64,000 nt of DNA from Maribacter dokdonensis DSW-8 (GTDB lineage: Bacteria > Bacteroidota > Bacteroidia > Flavobacteriales > Flavobacteriaceae). Position 1 is the first letter of the stretch, and each line of letters begins with the position of its first letter. Of the stretch, positions 25,341 through 34,352 are shown piece by piece. Where the stretch lies: NCBI RefSeq assembly GCF_001447995.1, contig NZ_LDPE01000002.1:868001-932000 (forward strand), read 5' to 3'. The notes under the pieces are model-generated. The model was given only the letters and a program-made list of their open reading frames with translations. It searched no databases and was not told the DNA's origin. Both the position numbers and the translations under genes were made by a program.

Positions 25341-25955
25341 ATGAAACAGATTTATAATTTTAGAGGCATTGCCGTGGTATGTACCATGGCAATGCTTTTT
25401 TTATCTTGTCAAGATAATTACAAGAGAGTGGGTGAAGAAGCGGTAAAGAAAATTTACCCCAGGGGTGTAGTAGAGGATTTTGTACTTACCTATACTGAAA
25501 CACCTGAAAAATTAGGATCTGAAGATGACGGTTCGTCTAGAGTAATGGCAGTATTATCCGGACCGATCAGAAACGATTTTGAGCAGCTTTCATTTCCGTA
25601 TCAAACTTTTCCAGAAGGTCTGCTGGTGGAAATTTTTAACGAGAAAAATGAAAAAACAACGATAGAGGCAGATTATGGAGTATTGTACTCTAAGACTTCT
25701 ATTGTAGATTTGCGTGGTAATGTGCTTATAAAAGGAGATGACGGTAAAAAGCTAGCTACATCACAGCTATATTATGATCGTGGTAATGAGTGGGCTTTTA
25801 CCCAAGAAAAATTTACGTTTACCAATCCAGATGACGGTACTGTAATGGATGGTGAAGGTATGGATATACAAAAAGACCTGAAGTTTTTAAATGCACATAA
25901 AACCTATGGTTTAATGTTGATCAAAGAAGAAGATAAAGAAGAAAAAAATGATTAA
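25341..25955 (+). CDS. lptC: LPS export ABC transporter periplasmic protein LptC
   Basis: A 204-residue lipoprotein-like member of the LptC family (hydrophobic N-terminus MAMLFLSCQ, possible lipid-modified Cys23). The LptC/OstA-like beta-jellyroll appears as YPRGVVEDFVLTYTE, SFPYQTFPEGLLVEIF, TIEADYGVLYSKTSIVDLRGNVLI, ATSQLYYDRGNEWAFTQEKFTF and DGEGMDIQKDL. LptC joins the inner-membrane LptBFG pump to the periplasmic bridge that carries lipopolysaccharide to the outer membrane. The gene is 5 bases after the TPR gene and overlaps the next small gene by 8 bases. The partner lptE is at 62 kb in this window. Confidence 0.9.
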   Translation: MKQIYNFRGIAVVCTMAMLFLSCQDNYKRVGEEAVKKIYPRGVVEDFVLTYTETPEKLGSEDDGSSRVMAVLSGPIRNDFEQLSFPYQTFPEGLLVEIFNEKNEKTTIEADYGVLYSKTSIVDLRGNVLIKGDDGKKLATSQLYYDRGNEWAFTQEKFTFTNPDDGTVMDGEGMDIQKDLKFLNAHKTYGLMLIKEEDKEEKND

Positions 25956-26154
25956 TATTTTAAGATATACAGAGTATTTGTACGTTATAGTCGCGGGCTT
26001 TTCTATCTATAGAATAATAACGGATTGGAATACCGATCGAAGTATGGCGTATTTCTTTATATTTTTTGCCGTAATTTCAATAGGTATGTTTTTGTTTAGA
26101 CGAAATTATAGAAAGAAATTTGAACAGCGTAAGCGTGATAATCAAAATAAATAG
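25948..26154 (+). CDS. Small membrane protein of unknown function
   Basis: A 68-residue protein with two hydrophobic segments (about 6-24 and 31-47) and a very basic tail (RRNYRKKFEQRKRDNQNK). It overlaps lptC by 8 bases and the CorC-type gene by 1 base, so it is translationally coupled to both. From its place it may serve LPS transport or the membrane protein downstream. I do not recognise a family. Confidence 0.75.
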   Translation: MINILRYTEYLYVIVAGFSIYRIITDWNTDRSMAYFFIFFAVISIGMFLFRRNYRKKFEQRKRDNQNK

Positions 26155-27440
26155 TGGGTACAGCCGGTATTATCATTATACTTTCCTTGATTTTTTCAGC
26201 ATTTTTCTCAGGAATGGAAATTGCCTTTATTTCTGCGAACAAAATTCATATTGAAATTGAGAAAAAACAAGAGGGCTTTTTAGCAACTGTACTGACAAGG
26301 TTAACTAAAAAACCATCAAAATTTATAGCTACCATGCTTATTGGTAACAATATTGCATTGGTAATTTATGGACTTTTCATGGGAGAATTACTCATGAATT
26401 GGTTCACTGAAATAGTGCCCGATAATGCAATTTTGCAGTTGTTGATTACAGATTTTAGTTTGTTGACCCAAACTTTGATATCTACGTTCATCATTTTGAT
26501 TACCGCTGAATTTTTACCTAAAGTGCTATTTCAGATTTATGCCAATAACCTTTTGAAATTATTGGCGATACCTGCATTTTTATTTTATATACTTTTTTCA
26601 TTTATATCCGACTTTATTATTTGGGTGTCCGATATTATTTTGAAGTACGTATTTGGTACATCAGGTGATGAGGTCCAATTGGCATTTAGCAAGTTAGAGT
26701 TGGGAGATTACATTACCGAGCAAATGGAGACGGTAGAGGAGGAAGATGAAGTAGATACTGAAATACAGATCTTTCAGAATGCATTAGAGTTTGCAGCTGT
26801 AAAGGCTAGGGAAGTTATGGTGCCTAGAACTGAAATAGTTGCGGTAGAAATGCACGAAACTCCAAAAAACTTGGCGAAATTGTTTACGGAAACGGGCTAT
26901 TCTAAAATACTGGTATATAATGATACCGTAGATAATGTTATAGGTTATGTACACTCTTATGAGCTTTTTAAAAAACCTAAGACAATTAAAAGTATTTTAC
27001 TGCCGGTTGAATTTGTGCCGGAGACCATGCTTATTCAAGATATATTGAATGTTCTCATCAAAAAACGAAAAAGTATAGCTGTTGTTTTAGATGAATACGG
27101 CGGTACCTCTGGTTTGGTAACGGTAGAAGATATTGTTGAAGAACTTTTTGGTGAGATCGAAGATGAGCATGATACTACGGATTTAAGGGAAGAGCGGGTA
27201 GATGAGCGTCATTATTTGTTCTCTGCAAGGTTAGAAGTAGATGATATCAATGAAAATTATAAATTAAGTCTTCCTGTATCAGATGAATATGAGACCCTTG
27301 GTGGGCTTTTAGTGCATACTTTGGGTGAAATACCTGAGAAAGAGGTAGAGCTTACTATAGAGCAATATAAGTTTACCGTGTTGGAAGTTTCCAACACAAA
27401 AATAGATTTGATTTCCATAGAAGTTTTGGAAGAGGAATAA
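26154..27440 (+). CDS. CNNM/CorC/HlyC-type membrane protein (DUF21 + CBS pair)
   Basis: A 428-residue protein with the hemolysin-C/CorC architecture: a DUF21 (CNNM) transmembrane domain with about four helices (1-190), two CBS domains (about 215-335; FQNALEFAAVKAREVMVPRTEIV and DEYGGTSGLVTVEDIVEELFGEIEDE are family signatures) and a C-terminal CorC_HlyC domain. Relatives act in Mg2+/Co2+ efflux or homeostasis; haemolysis is historical. The start is a GTG that overlaps the previous stop by one base (TAGTG), supported by tight coupling and the family's usual N-terminal IIILSLIFSAFFSGMEIAFISAN. Confidence 0.9.
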   Translation: MGTAGIIIILSLIFSAFFSGMEIAFISANKIHIEIEKKQEGFLATVLTRLTKKPSKFIATMLIGNNIALVIYGLFMGELLMNWFTEIVPDNAILQLLITDFSLLTQTLISTFIILITAEFLPKVLFQIYANNLLKLLAIPAFLFYILFSFISDFIIWVSDIILKYVFGTSGDEVQLAFSKLELGDYITEQMETVEEEDEVDTEIQIFQNALEFAAVKAREVMVPRTEIVAVEMHETPKNLAKLFTETGYSKILVYNDTVDNVIGYVHSYELFKKPKTIKSILLPVEFVPETMLIQDILNVLIKKRKSIAVVLDEYGGTSGLVTVEDIVEELFGEIEDEHDTTDLREERVDERHYLFSARLEVDDINENYKLSLPVSDEYETLGGLLVHTLGEIPEKEVELTIEQYKFTVLEVSNTKIDLISIEVLEEE

Positions 27441-27500
27441 CAGTGCATCAATCAATAAATTAGGTGGCTTTTTAGTTTTTATTATTTCAATTAAAAATGG

Positions 27501-27508
27501 TAGTTTTG
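27501..27508 (+). promoter_or_regulatory. -7 box of the PpiD-like gene
   Basis: TAGTTTTG matches TAnnTTTG perfectly, 42 bases before the ATG at 27551. No TTG at -33 is evident. GGTGGC (near 27463) and GCCACC (near 27508) flank the promoter as an inverted pair. Confidence 0.4.
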
Positions 27509-27550
27509 CCACCCAATAACCACAAACGATTATTTTAAACGTTAATAAGA

Positions 27551-29668
27551 ATGGCAGTATTAGAAAATATTAGGAAACGTACAACAGTGTTGATCTTGAT
27601 CATAGGGTTGGCACTTTTTGCATTTGTTATTTCTGGGGTATTTACCAGTAGCAATTTTGGAGGGGATAAAGTAGGTTCGTCCGTAGCCGAAATTAATGGA
27701 GAAGATATTTCTATTGATGAATTTAGACAAGAGGTTGAGGTGGCTTCTAACAGAATTGGTCCTACTGCATCTAATATGCAAGTAGTAAATCAGGTTTGGG
27801 AAAATAAAATAAGAAAGACCATCTTAGGTGAGCAGTTTGAAGATTTAGGTATTGGTATAGAGCAAGATCAGATCGTTGACTTTTTAAGAACAACAGGTTA
27901 TGCTCAAAATCCTCAATTTCAAGATCAAAATGGTCAGTTTGATGCAAATATGTTTAAGCAGACCGTTGCAGATTGGAAAGTGAACAACCCTGCGCAATAT
28001 GAAGCCTGGTTGCAAACAGAAGCTGAGATCGTACAATTGGCAAAAGAGCAAACTTACTTTAACATGGTTAAGGCAGGCGTTGGTGCTACCTTAAAAGAGG
28101 GTGAGCTAGATTATAAATTGGCTAACGAGAAAATGGATATTAAGTATGTAAGAGTACCTTATACTTCTATCCCAGATAGTACAATAACAGTAACTAAAAG
28201 CGAAATTGCAGATTACGTTAGCAAGCATAAAGAAGAGTACAAGCAGGATCCTGCAAGAGATTTACAGTATGTATTTTTTCAGGAAAAGCCTTCTGAAGCT
28301 GATGAAGCTGCTATCAAAGAAGAAATCACAAAACTTTTAGACGATACGATCGAGTATAATTCTCAAACAGACCGTAACGATACTATCAGAGGTTTTAGAA
28401 ATACAAAAGATGTTGCGGCATTTTTAGATAGATATTCAGATACCAAGTTCGATACTATTTTTAAGGCTAAGAAAAATTTACCATCTAGTGTTGCGGACAC
28501 CTTAATGAGTTTGAACATAGGTCAAATTTACGGACCGTATAAAGATGGGGATTCTTATAAGATTTCTAAAATGATTGCTAGAAAACCAAACGGTTCGGTG
28601 AAAGCAAGTCATATTCTTTTAGCATATGAAGGTGCTACAAGAGCAAACCCGGAAGTAAAGAGAACAAAAGAGGAAGCTGAGGCAAAGGCCAAAGAACTAT
28701 TAAGGGAAGCAAAAAAATCTGGTGTTGTTTTTTCAACCTTGGCTAGAGATAATTCAGATGGTCCATCTGCTCCCAATGGTGGAGATTTAGGGTACTTTCA
28801 AAGAGGGGTAATGGTTCCTGCTTTTAATGACTTTGCATTTGGAAACTCAGAAGGTTCGATCGGTATGGTCGAAACAGATTTTGGATTTCATGTAATTAAA
28901 ATTGATGATAAGGAAGATGTGGTTCAGATTGCAACTGTTTCAAGAGAGATAGTAGCTTCAGAAGAAACAATAAATACGTTGTTTACCAATGCGACCAAAT
29001 TTGAAATGGAAACTACAGATGATGAAAGTGCTTTTTCAACATTGGCAAAAGAGGGTAACTATGTTGTACGTCCGGTAAACAAAATTAAAGCTTTGGATGA
29101 AAACCTTCCTGGTTTGCCAAATCAAAGAAATATTGTACAATGGGCCTTCAATGGAGATACTGAGGTTGGTGACATTAAGAGATTCAATATTAATAACGGT
29201 TATGCAGTAGTTCAACTTACAGGTTCTTACGCAGAAGGTGTTATGAGTGCTGAAGATGCTTCTGTGCTAGTGTTGCCTAAAATTAGAAAAGAGCGTAAAG
29301 CCGCAAAGATTATTGCAGCCAATAAAGGTAAAGACATGAGTGCTATTGCATCTGATAATGGTGTAAGTGTATCAAATGCTTCTGCTCTTACGGTAAAGTC
29401 TCCTACAATTCCTGGTGCAGGTAGCGAGCCTGTAGTGGTAGGAACTGCTTATGGTATGGCTGAAGGTGCAACTTCTGGTTTAATAGAAGGTAACACCGGA
29501 ATCTTTAAAATTGAAATTGTAAAGAAAACCGAAGCACCTAAGCTTGATAATTATAGTGTATATGCAAATGCACTAAAAACAGGAGCTGCTGCTCGTGTAA
29601 ATACTGCAGTGTATAACGCTCTTAAAGAAGGTGCGGAAATAGAAGATAAAAGAGCTACTTTTTACTAA
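27551..29668 (+). CDS. PpiD/SurA-like peptidylprolyl isomerase, membrane-anchored
   Basis: A 705-residue periplasmic foldase. A short basic N-terminus and one helix (LILIIGLALFAFVISGVF, about 13-31) anchor it in the inner membrane. A SurA/PpiD-type chaperone domain follows (about 40-330), then a parvulin rotamase domain (about 345-445): VKASHILLAYEGA, FSTLARDNSDGPSAPNGGDLGYFQRGVMVPAFNDFAF and TDFGFHVIKI are diagnostic. It helps newly exported proteins, outer-membrane barrels included, to fold. The gene has its own -7 box and is closed by a strong bidirectional terminator shared with the GHMP kinase gene. Confidence 0.92.
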   Translation: MAVLENIRKRTTVLILIIGLALFAFVISGVFTSSNFGGDKVGSSVAEINGEDISIDEFRQEVEVASNRIGPTASNMQVVNQVWENKIRKTILGEQFEDLGIGIEQDQIVDFLRTTGYAQNPQFQDQNGQFDANMFKQTVADWKVNNPAQYEAWLQTEAEIVQLAKEQTYFNMVKAGVGATLKEGELDYKLANEKMDIKYVRVPYTSIPDSTITVTKSEIADYVSKHKEEYKQDPARDLQYVFFQEKPSEADEAAIKEEITKLLDDTIEYNSQTDRNDTIRGFRNTKDVAAFLDRYSDTKFDTIFKAKKNLPSSVADTLMSLNIGQIYGPYKDGDSYKISKMIARKPNGSVKASHILLAYEGATRANPEVKRTKEEAEAKAKELLREAKKSGVVFSTLARDNSDGPSAPNGGDLGYFQRGVMVPAFNDFAFGNSEGSIGMVETDFGFHVIKIDDKEDVVQIATVSREIVASEETINTLFTNATKFEMETTDDESAFSTLAKEGNYVVRPVNKIKALDENLPGLPNQRNIVQWAFNGDTEVGDIKRFNINNGYAVVQLTGSYAEGVMSAEDASVLVLPKIRKERKAAKIIAANKGKDMSAIASDNGVSVSNASALTVKSPTIPGAGSEPVVVGTAYGMAEGATSGLIEGNTGIFKIEIVKKTEAPKLDNYSVYANALKTGAAARVNTAVYNALKEGAEIEDKRATFY

Positions 29669-29687
29669 AAAGTTAGTTTGTCAAAAT

Positions 29688-29722
29688 AAAAAAAGAGCAT
29701 CTAATTTAGATGCTCTTTTTTT
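29688..29722. terminator. Bidirectional terminator between convergent genes
   Basis: A near-perfect palindrome, AAAAGAGCATCTAA joined to TTTAGATGCTCTTTT, with A and T runs on either side. It serves the PpiD-like gene on the plus strand and the GYDIA kinase gene on the minus strand. Confidence 0.9.
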
Positions 29723-30632
29723 ATAATATCATTTTTTGATAAGGCAGAATGGTATGGTAGCCTTTATTTTTAAAATATACCATATCATCCTCTGTTCCAA
29801 TAGCAAGGACAAAATCTCCGCCCCAGGCACCTAGACTTTTTATTGTATGCGGATAGTCTGCAAAAAGAGTGCTTTTAATAGTGGGTACCTGAAGTGTTTT
29901 AGATAAAATCTTTTCGTGTTGGTTGAGTAGGTGTTCAAACTCCTTCAAAGAAGTACAGCTTAAAATTTTATCGGTGATTTTGTTGATTGCGCTAAGCAGT
30001 TGGGTTTTATTGAAATTCAAGTTGCGATAACTGGTAATGGCATCTCTACTATTTTTCTTTTCGTTCAGGTAAACAAAGAAAAGTCGGTCTTCAAAATTAG
30101 GTTTAAAACTGACTTCCTGTATGTTTGGACTAAAGCCATTTCTTTGATAAGTAATTGGCGTTTTATGTGTAGCACAAGCAATATCGTAACCACTACCGCC
30201 AAAGGTAGCCTCCAGTAATTCATAGGGGTTTATTTCTGCCCAAGATGCTATATTTGCTATTAAGGTAGAAGAAGTGCCAAGGCCCCAATCTCTAGGGAAG
30301 GTTACTTTTGTTTCTACATCATTTACTTCATCTGTAGTTGGTGAAAATAAAGGGTTAAGTTTTTTAGCCGCTACTAAAATTTGAGATAGCCTGTGAGCTA
30401 CTTCCGGGTCAGAAGTGTGAATGGTTTCAAGCCTATTCTTGGAAAATTCTGAACTGAACCAAACAGCATCATTTTCATCTAAACTGTTCCAAATAAAATT
30501 CTCTGAATCTGAGTGGGATAAGCTCAGGTACTGTCCAAATTTTGTAGGCAAAGCCAGACCTGTGGCTCCGTCAAGAATAGCATATTCTCCAGTGAGCAAT
30601 AGTTTACCGTTGCTGTAAAAGGATGTGGGCAT
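29721..30632 (-). CDS. GYDIA-family GHMP kinase
   Basis: A 303-residue GHMP-superfamily kinase carrying the name-giving GSGYDIACATHKT motif (about 150-162), the ATP-binding DWGLGTSSTLIANIASW block (about 113-129) in place of the usual PxGxGxxSS, and SNGKLLLTGEYAILDGATGLALP at the start. It lies 11 bases after HMG-CoA reductase, so it probably phosphorylates a mevalonate-pathway intermediate (mevalonate or phosphomevalonate). The exact substrate of this Bacteroidetes subfamily is not something I can assign from sequence. Confidence 0.87.
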   Translation of the reverse strand: MPTSFYSNGKLLLTGEYAILDGATGLALPTKFGQYLSLSHSDSENFIWNSLDENDAVWFSSEFSKNRLETIHTSDPEVAHRLSQILVAAKKLNPLFSPTTDEVNDVETKVTFPRDWGLGTSSTLIANIASWAEINPYELLEATFGGSGYDIACATHKTPITYQRNGFSPNIQEVSFKPNFEDRLFFVYLNEKKNSRDAITSYRNLNFNKTQLLSAINKITDKILSCTSLKEFEHLLNQHEKILSKTLQVPTIKSTLFADYPHTIKSLGAWGGDFVLAIGTEDDMVYFKNKGYHTILPYQKMIL

Positions 30633-30643
30633 ATGGTAAAGGC

Positions 30644-31960
30644 TTATTTTCTTATCTCGTTAAGTTGTAGTTCCACGCCGTGGTGCGTTACGGGGTTGGT
30701 CTTAAAATATGTAACTAATTTAGCTTTTTCGTTTTCATTGGCGCCCAGCTGGTTAAGAATGTTCAAAAGGTGCATTTTCATATGTCCTTTCTGAATTCCG
30801 GTAGTAACCAATGAACTCACTGCTGCAAAGTTTTGTGCTAGACCCGCTACCGCTATAATTTGCATGAGTTCTTCAGCAGAAGGTCGTTGTAGTATTTCAA
30901 GGTTTAGTTTTACCAGCGGATGTAAATTTGTGAGCCCGCCAACAGTGCCTAAAGCCAAGGGAAGTTCTATCCAAAATGTAAAGATTCCATCTTCAATGGA
31001 TGCATGGGTCAGGCTGCTGTATTGACCATTTCTACAAGCATAAGCATGTACGCCTGCCTCTATGGCCCTAAAGTCGTTACCAGTGGCCAAAACAACCGCA
31101 TCTATACCGTTCATGATGCCCTTGTTATGCGTAACCGCTCTATAGGGTTCTATGTGTGCAATTTTAATGGCCTGTACTATTTTTTCGGCGGTATGCAGTG
31201 GTGTTAATTCTTCTGTAAGTTTTAAATCTTCCACCGGGCAACTAACTTCTGCACGTACGCTACAATTGGGGACGTAATTGGACAGAATGCTCATTACTAC
31301 TTCAATATCTTTTTCCTGTGTGGAAAAATCATCGTAATTACCGGCCTCTTTTTTTAAAGTAGCTGCAAATTGCTCTAAACAGCTGTTAATAAAATTGGCA
31401 CCCATGGCATCCTTAGTTTCAAAGGTGGCATGTAGTTGGTAATAGTTTTCTAGTTGCTTGGTTTTATCTTTTAAAACAATATCTGTAATACCACCGCCCC
31501 TTTTTTCCATACTGGAAGTTAAAGAGGCACTTTCAGCTAATAAAATGGGCTTTAAATAAGTAAAAAAAGAATTTAACCTATTGGTATCGCCCTTGTATAT
31601 AAAGTGAACTTGACCTACTTTTTCGGTTCCTAATATCGTTGTTTTAAATCCTCCTTTTTTTAGCCAAAACTTTGCGGCTTTGCTCGCTGCCGCTATAACC
31701 GAACTCTCTTCAATGGCCATGGGTATGGCATAAAGCGTATCGTTTATTAAAAAGTTGGGAGCTATGCCCTGGGGTACGTAGAGGTTGGTAATGGTATTTT
31801 CAATAAATTCATCGTGCAACTGTTGAACGCTTTGGTCTAGATTCCAATACGTTTGCAGAATTTTTCTTGATTGTGCTGCATTCTGGGTGTAATTTGTGGT
31901 GATCCAATCTATTTTCTCTTCTTTGGAAAGTTTGGAAAAACCACTTATTGGCTCGGTCAT
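30644..31960 (-). CDS. Hydroxymethylglutaryl-CoA reductase, class II type
   Basis: A 438-residue enzyme of the bacterial class II (MvaA) HMG-CoA reductase type. Catalytic elements are visible: Glu in PMAIEESSVIAAASKA (about 78-93), the DAMGANFINSCLE block, Lys in RAVTHNKGIMNGIDAV, Asp in ATGNDFRAIEAGVHA and the His loop GIQKGHMKMHLLNI. It reduces HMG-CoA to mevalonate (or the reverse in catabolic users); next to a GHMP kinase the biosynthetic direction to isoprenoids is more likely. First gene of a two-gene operon. Most bacteria use the MEP route, so the pair is worth comparing with the rest of the genome. Confidence 0.93.
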   Translation of the reverse strand: MTEPISGFSKLSKEEKIDWITTNYTQNAAQSRKILQTYWNLDQSVQQLHDEFIENTITNLYVPQGIAPNFLINDTLYAIPMAIEESSVIAAASKAAKFWLKKGGFKTTILGTEKVGQVHFIYKGDTNRLNSFFTYLKPILLAESASLTSSMEKRGGGITDIVLKDKTKQLENYYQLHATFETKDAMGANFINSCLEQFAATLKKEAGNYDDFSTQEKDIEVVMSILSNYVPNCSVRAEVSCPVEDLKLTEELTPLHTAEKIVQAIKIAHIEPYRAVTHNKGIMNGIDAVVLATGNDFRAIEAGVHAYACRNGQYSSLTHASIEDGIFTFWIELPLALGTVGGLTNLHPLVKLNLEILQRPSAEELMQIIAVAGLAQNFAAVSSLVTTGIQKGHMKMHLLNILNQLGANENEKAKLVTYFKTNPVTHHGVELQLNEIRK

Positions 31961-32170
31961 TTAGGTATAACTTTCTACTAATGGTTCATGTTTTGTAAAG
32001 AATTGGACACCTCCAATAGATTCCAATTTTACGCTGGTAAAGATAAGCATATTGACCTGAATCTAATTTATCTAAGCAAAGCGTTAAAACCAGCTTCTTT
32101 TTTTCAGTAAAGCGTGTTTTTTTAAGGAAATAGTGGTAAACTTGAGAGATTTAACAAAATTCAAATTTTT

Positions 32171-34336
32171 ATGCGAAAAACACACTTGTTTACGTTGATT
32201 TTACTTTCGTTCAGCGTAATTATTTGGGCACAGGAAAAAAAGATATCAGTTTCCGAAATTTATCAAGGTGCTTTTAGAACCGAAGGTCTTGAAGCTCTAC
32301 GTTCCATGAATAACGGTACTCAATACACCGTACTTCATACAAACAGGTTTAGCCAATCTACAACGGTGGATAAATATGATTATAAGACCTTGGAAAAAGT
32401 AGGTACCGTAGTATCTTCTGCAGATTTAGCCGAAATACCTTCCTTTTCAGCTTATACCTTTAGCGATGATGAAAAAAAATTATTGCTCTCAACTGAAATA
32501 GAACCCATTTTTAGAAGGTCAAGGTTGGGTGTTTTTTATGTATATGAAATTGCATCTAAGAAGGTAGTAAAGGTTAGTGAATCAAAAATTCAAGAACCAT
32601 TGTTTTCTCCAGATGGTAGCCAAGTAGCCTATGTGAAGGATAATAACCTCTATATTTTTACCATTGAAAGTGGTGAAACCAAACAAATAACCCAAGACGG
32701 AGTTAAGAATCAAATAATAAATGGTGTAACAGATTGGGTATATGAAGAAGAATTTTCTTTTGTACGAGCTTTCGAATGGAATGCCGATGGAAGTAAGATA
32801 GCTTTTTTACGTTTTGATGAAACAAGTGTGCCCGAATTTTCTATGGATGTTTACGGTACAGGGCTATATCAACAACCACACGTATTTAAATACCCAAAGG
32901 CCGGAGAGAACAATTCAAAAGTTACCTTACATCTTTTAGATGTTGCAAGTGGTAATATTGCTGCGGTAGATTTAAATAGCGCATACTACATACCAAGAAT
33001 TAAATGGATGAACCATAAAGATATGTTGAGTGTTCAAACTTTGAACAGGCATCAGGATCATTTAACAATGTATGCCGTAAATGCTAAAAAGAATGAAGTA
33101 TCTGTGTTACTGGAAGAGAAAGATGATGCTTATGTCGATATCACCGATAATCTTACTTTTTTAGAAGATGATAGTTTTATTTGGACCAGTGAGAAAGACG
33201 GTTATAATCATATATATCTATACGGGGAAGACGGTAATCTTATGAGTCAGATCACCAAGGGAGATTGGGAGGTTACCAAATACTATGGTTACGATCAAAA
33301 CGAAGATAAAATTTATTATCAGTCTACCGAGAACGGATCAATAAATCGTGGGGTATATAATATTAGTAGCGGCGGAGATGATAAAAAGGCATTAGCTGTT
33401 ACCCAAGGAACCAACAATGCTTCATTTAGTACAGATTTCACGTATTTTATAAATACGTATTCTAGTGCTGAAATACCACCTGTATACACACTGCATAAGG
33501 CAATAAACGGTAAAAAGGTAAAGGATATAAAAGATAATGGTCCATTATTACAAAGACTGGAAAGTTATGCTGTGAGTCCTAAAGAATTTTCTACAATTTC
33601 AATTAATGGCAATGATTTGAACATTTATATGATCAAGCCAAAAGATTTTGATTCAACTAAGAAATATCCATTGTTTATGTATCAATATAGTGGTCCTGGA
33701 TCTCAAAATGTATCTAACAGTTGGATGGGGGCGAACGACTACTGGCACCAGAGTTTGGTGGCGGAAGGTTATATTGTTGCCTGTGTAGATGGCCGTGGTA
33801 CGGGTTTTAAAGGAAGGGATTTCAAGAAGGTTACCCAAAAAGAGTTGGGTAAATATGAAGTAGAAGATCAAATAGCCGCTGCTAAGAAATTAAGCGAGTT
33901 GCCATACATTGACGAAAGTAGAATAGGTATATGGGGATGGAGCTATGGTGGTTTTATGTCCACAAATTGTATTTTAAAGGGTAACGACACTTTTGAAATG
34001 GCAATTGCGGTAGCACCTGTTACCTCATGGGCTTTTTATGATACAATATATACAGAGCGTTATATGCAAACGCCACAGGAAAATCCAAGTGGATATGATG
34101 ATAACTCGCCGTTTAACTATCCTCACTTGTTGGAAGGCGATTACTTACTTATTCATGGTACTGGTGATGATAATGTTCATGTGCAGAATTCAATGCGTAT
34201 GATCGAGGCTTTGATACAGGCAGATAAGCAATTCGATTGGGGAATTTATCCGGATAAAAACCACGGTATTTATGGTGGAAATACAAGAATTCACCTCTAT
34301 AACAAAATGACCAATTTTATTAAAGAAAAACTATAA
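32171..34336 (+). CDS. Dipeptidyl-peptidase IV-like S9 family serine peptidase
   Basis: A 721-residue exported enzyme (signal peptide about 1-20, ending IIWAQ). An N-terminal beta-propeller (about 40-475; includes the DPP-IV-type DWVYEEEFSF helix with the paired Glu that hold the substrate N-terminus) precedes a C-terminal alpha/beta hydrolase domain. The nucleophile lies in GIWGWSYGGFMS; the Asp is in HGTGDDNVH and the His in DKNHGIYGG. It releases N-terminal dipeptides, usually X-Pro or X-Ala, in the periplasm. A POT-family transporter follows 16 bases later and would import the products. Confidence 0.93.
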   Translation: MRKTHLFTLILLSFSVIIWAQEKKISVSEIYQGAFRTEGLEALRSMNNGTQYTVLHTNRFSQSTTVDKYDYKTLEKVGTVVSSADLAEIPSFSAYTFSDDEKKLLLSTEIEPIFRRSRLGVFYVYEIASKKVVKVSESKIQEPLFSPDGSQVAYVKDNNLYIFTIESGETKQITQDGVKNQIINGVTDWVYEEEFSFVRAFEWNADGSKIAFLRFDETSVPEFSMDVYGTGLYQQPHVFKYPKAGENNSKVTLHLLDVASGNIAAVDLNSAYYIPRIKWMNHKDMLSVQTLNRHQDHLTMYAVNAKKNEVSVLLEEKDDAYVDITDNLTFLEDDSFIWTSEKDGYNHIYLYGEDGNLMSQITKGDWEVTKYYGYDQNEDKIYYQSTENGSINRGVYNISSGGDDKKALAVTQGTNNASFSTDFTYFINTYSSAEIPPVYTLHKAINGKKVKDIKDNGPLLQRLESYAVSPKEFSTISINGNDLNIYMIKPKDFDSTKKYPLFMYQYSGPGSQNVSNSWMGANDYWHQSLVAEGYIVACVDGRGTGFKGRDFKKVTQKELGKYEVEDQIAAAKKLSELPYIDESRIGIWGWSYGGFMSTNCILKGNDTFEMAIAVAPVTSWAFYDTIYTERYMQTPQENPSGYDDNSPFNYPHLLEGDYLLIHGTGDDNVHVQNSMRMIEALIQADKQFDWGIYPDKNHGIYGGNTRIHLYNKMTNFIKEKL

Positions 34337-34352
34337 TCAAACTAACATCAAT

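Noticed and set aside
29721..30632. Naming the GYDIA protein mevalonate kinase
   Set aside because: The subfamily motif differs from canonical mevalonate kinase; context supports the pathway but not the exact substrate.
32026..32095. Inverted segments (TTTTACGCTGGT with AGCGTTAAAA and ACCAGC) upstream of the DPP-IV gene
   Set aside because: The pairings share bases, are short and include gaps; nothing shows they are more than chance.
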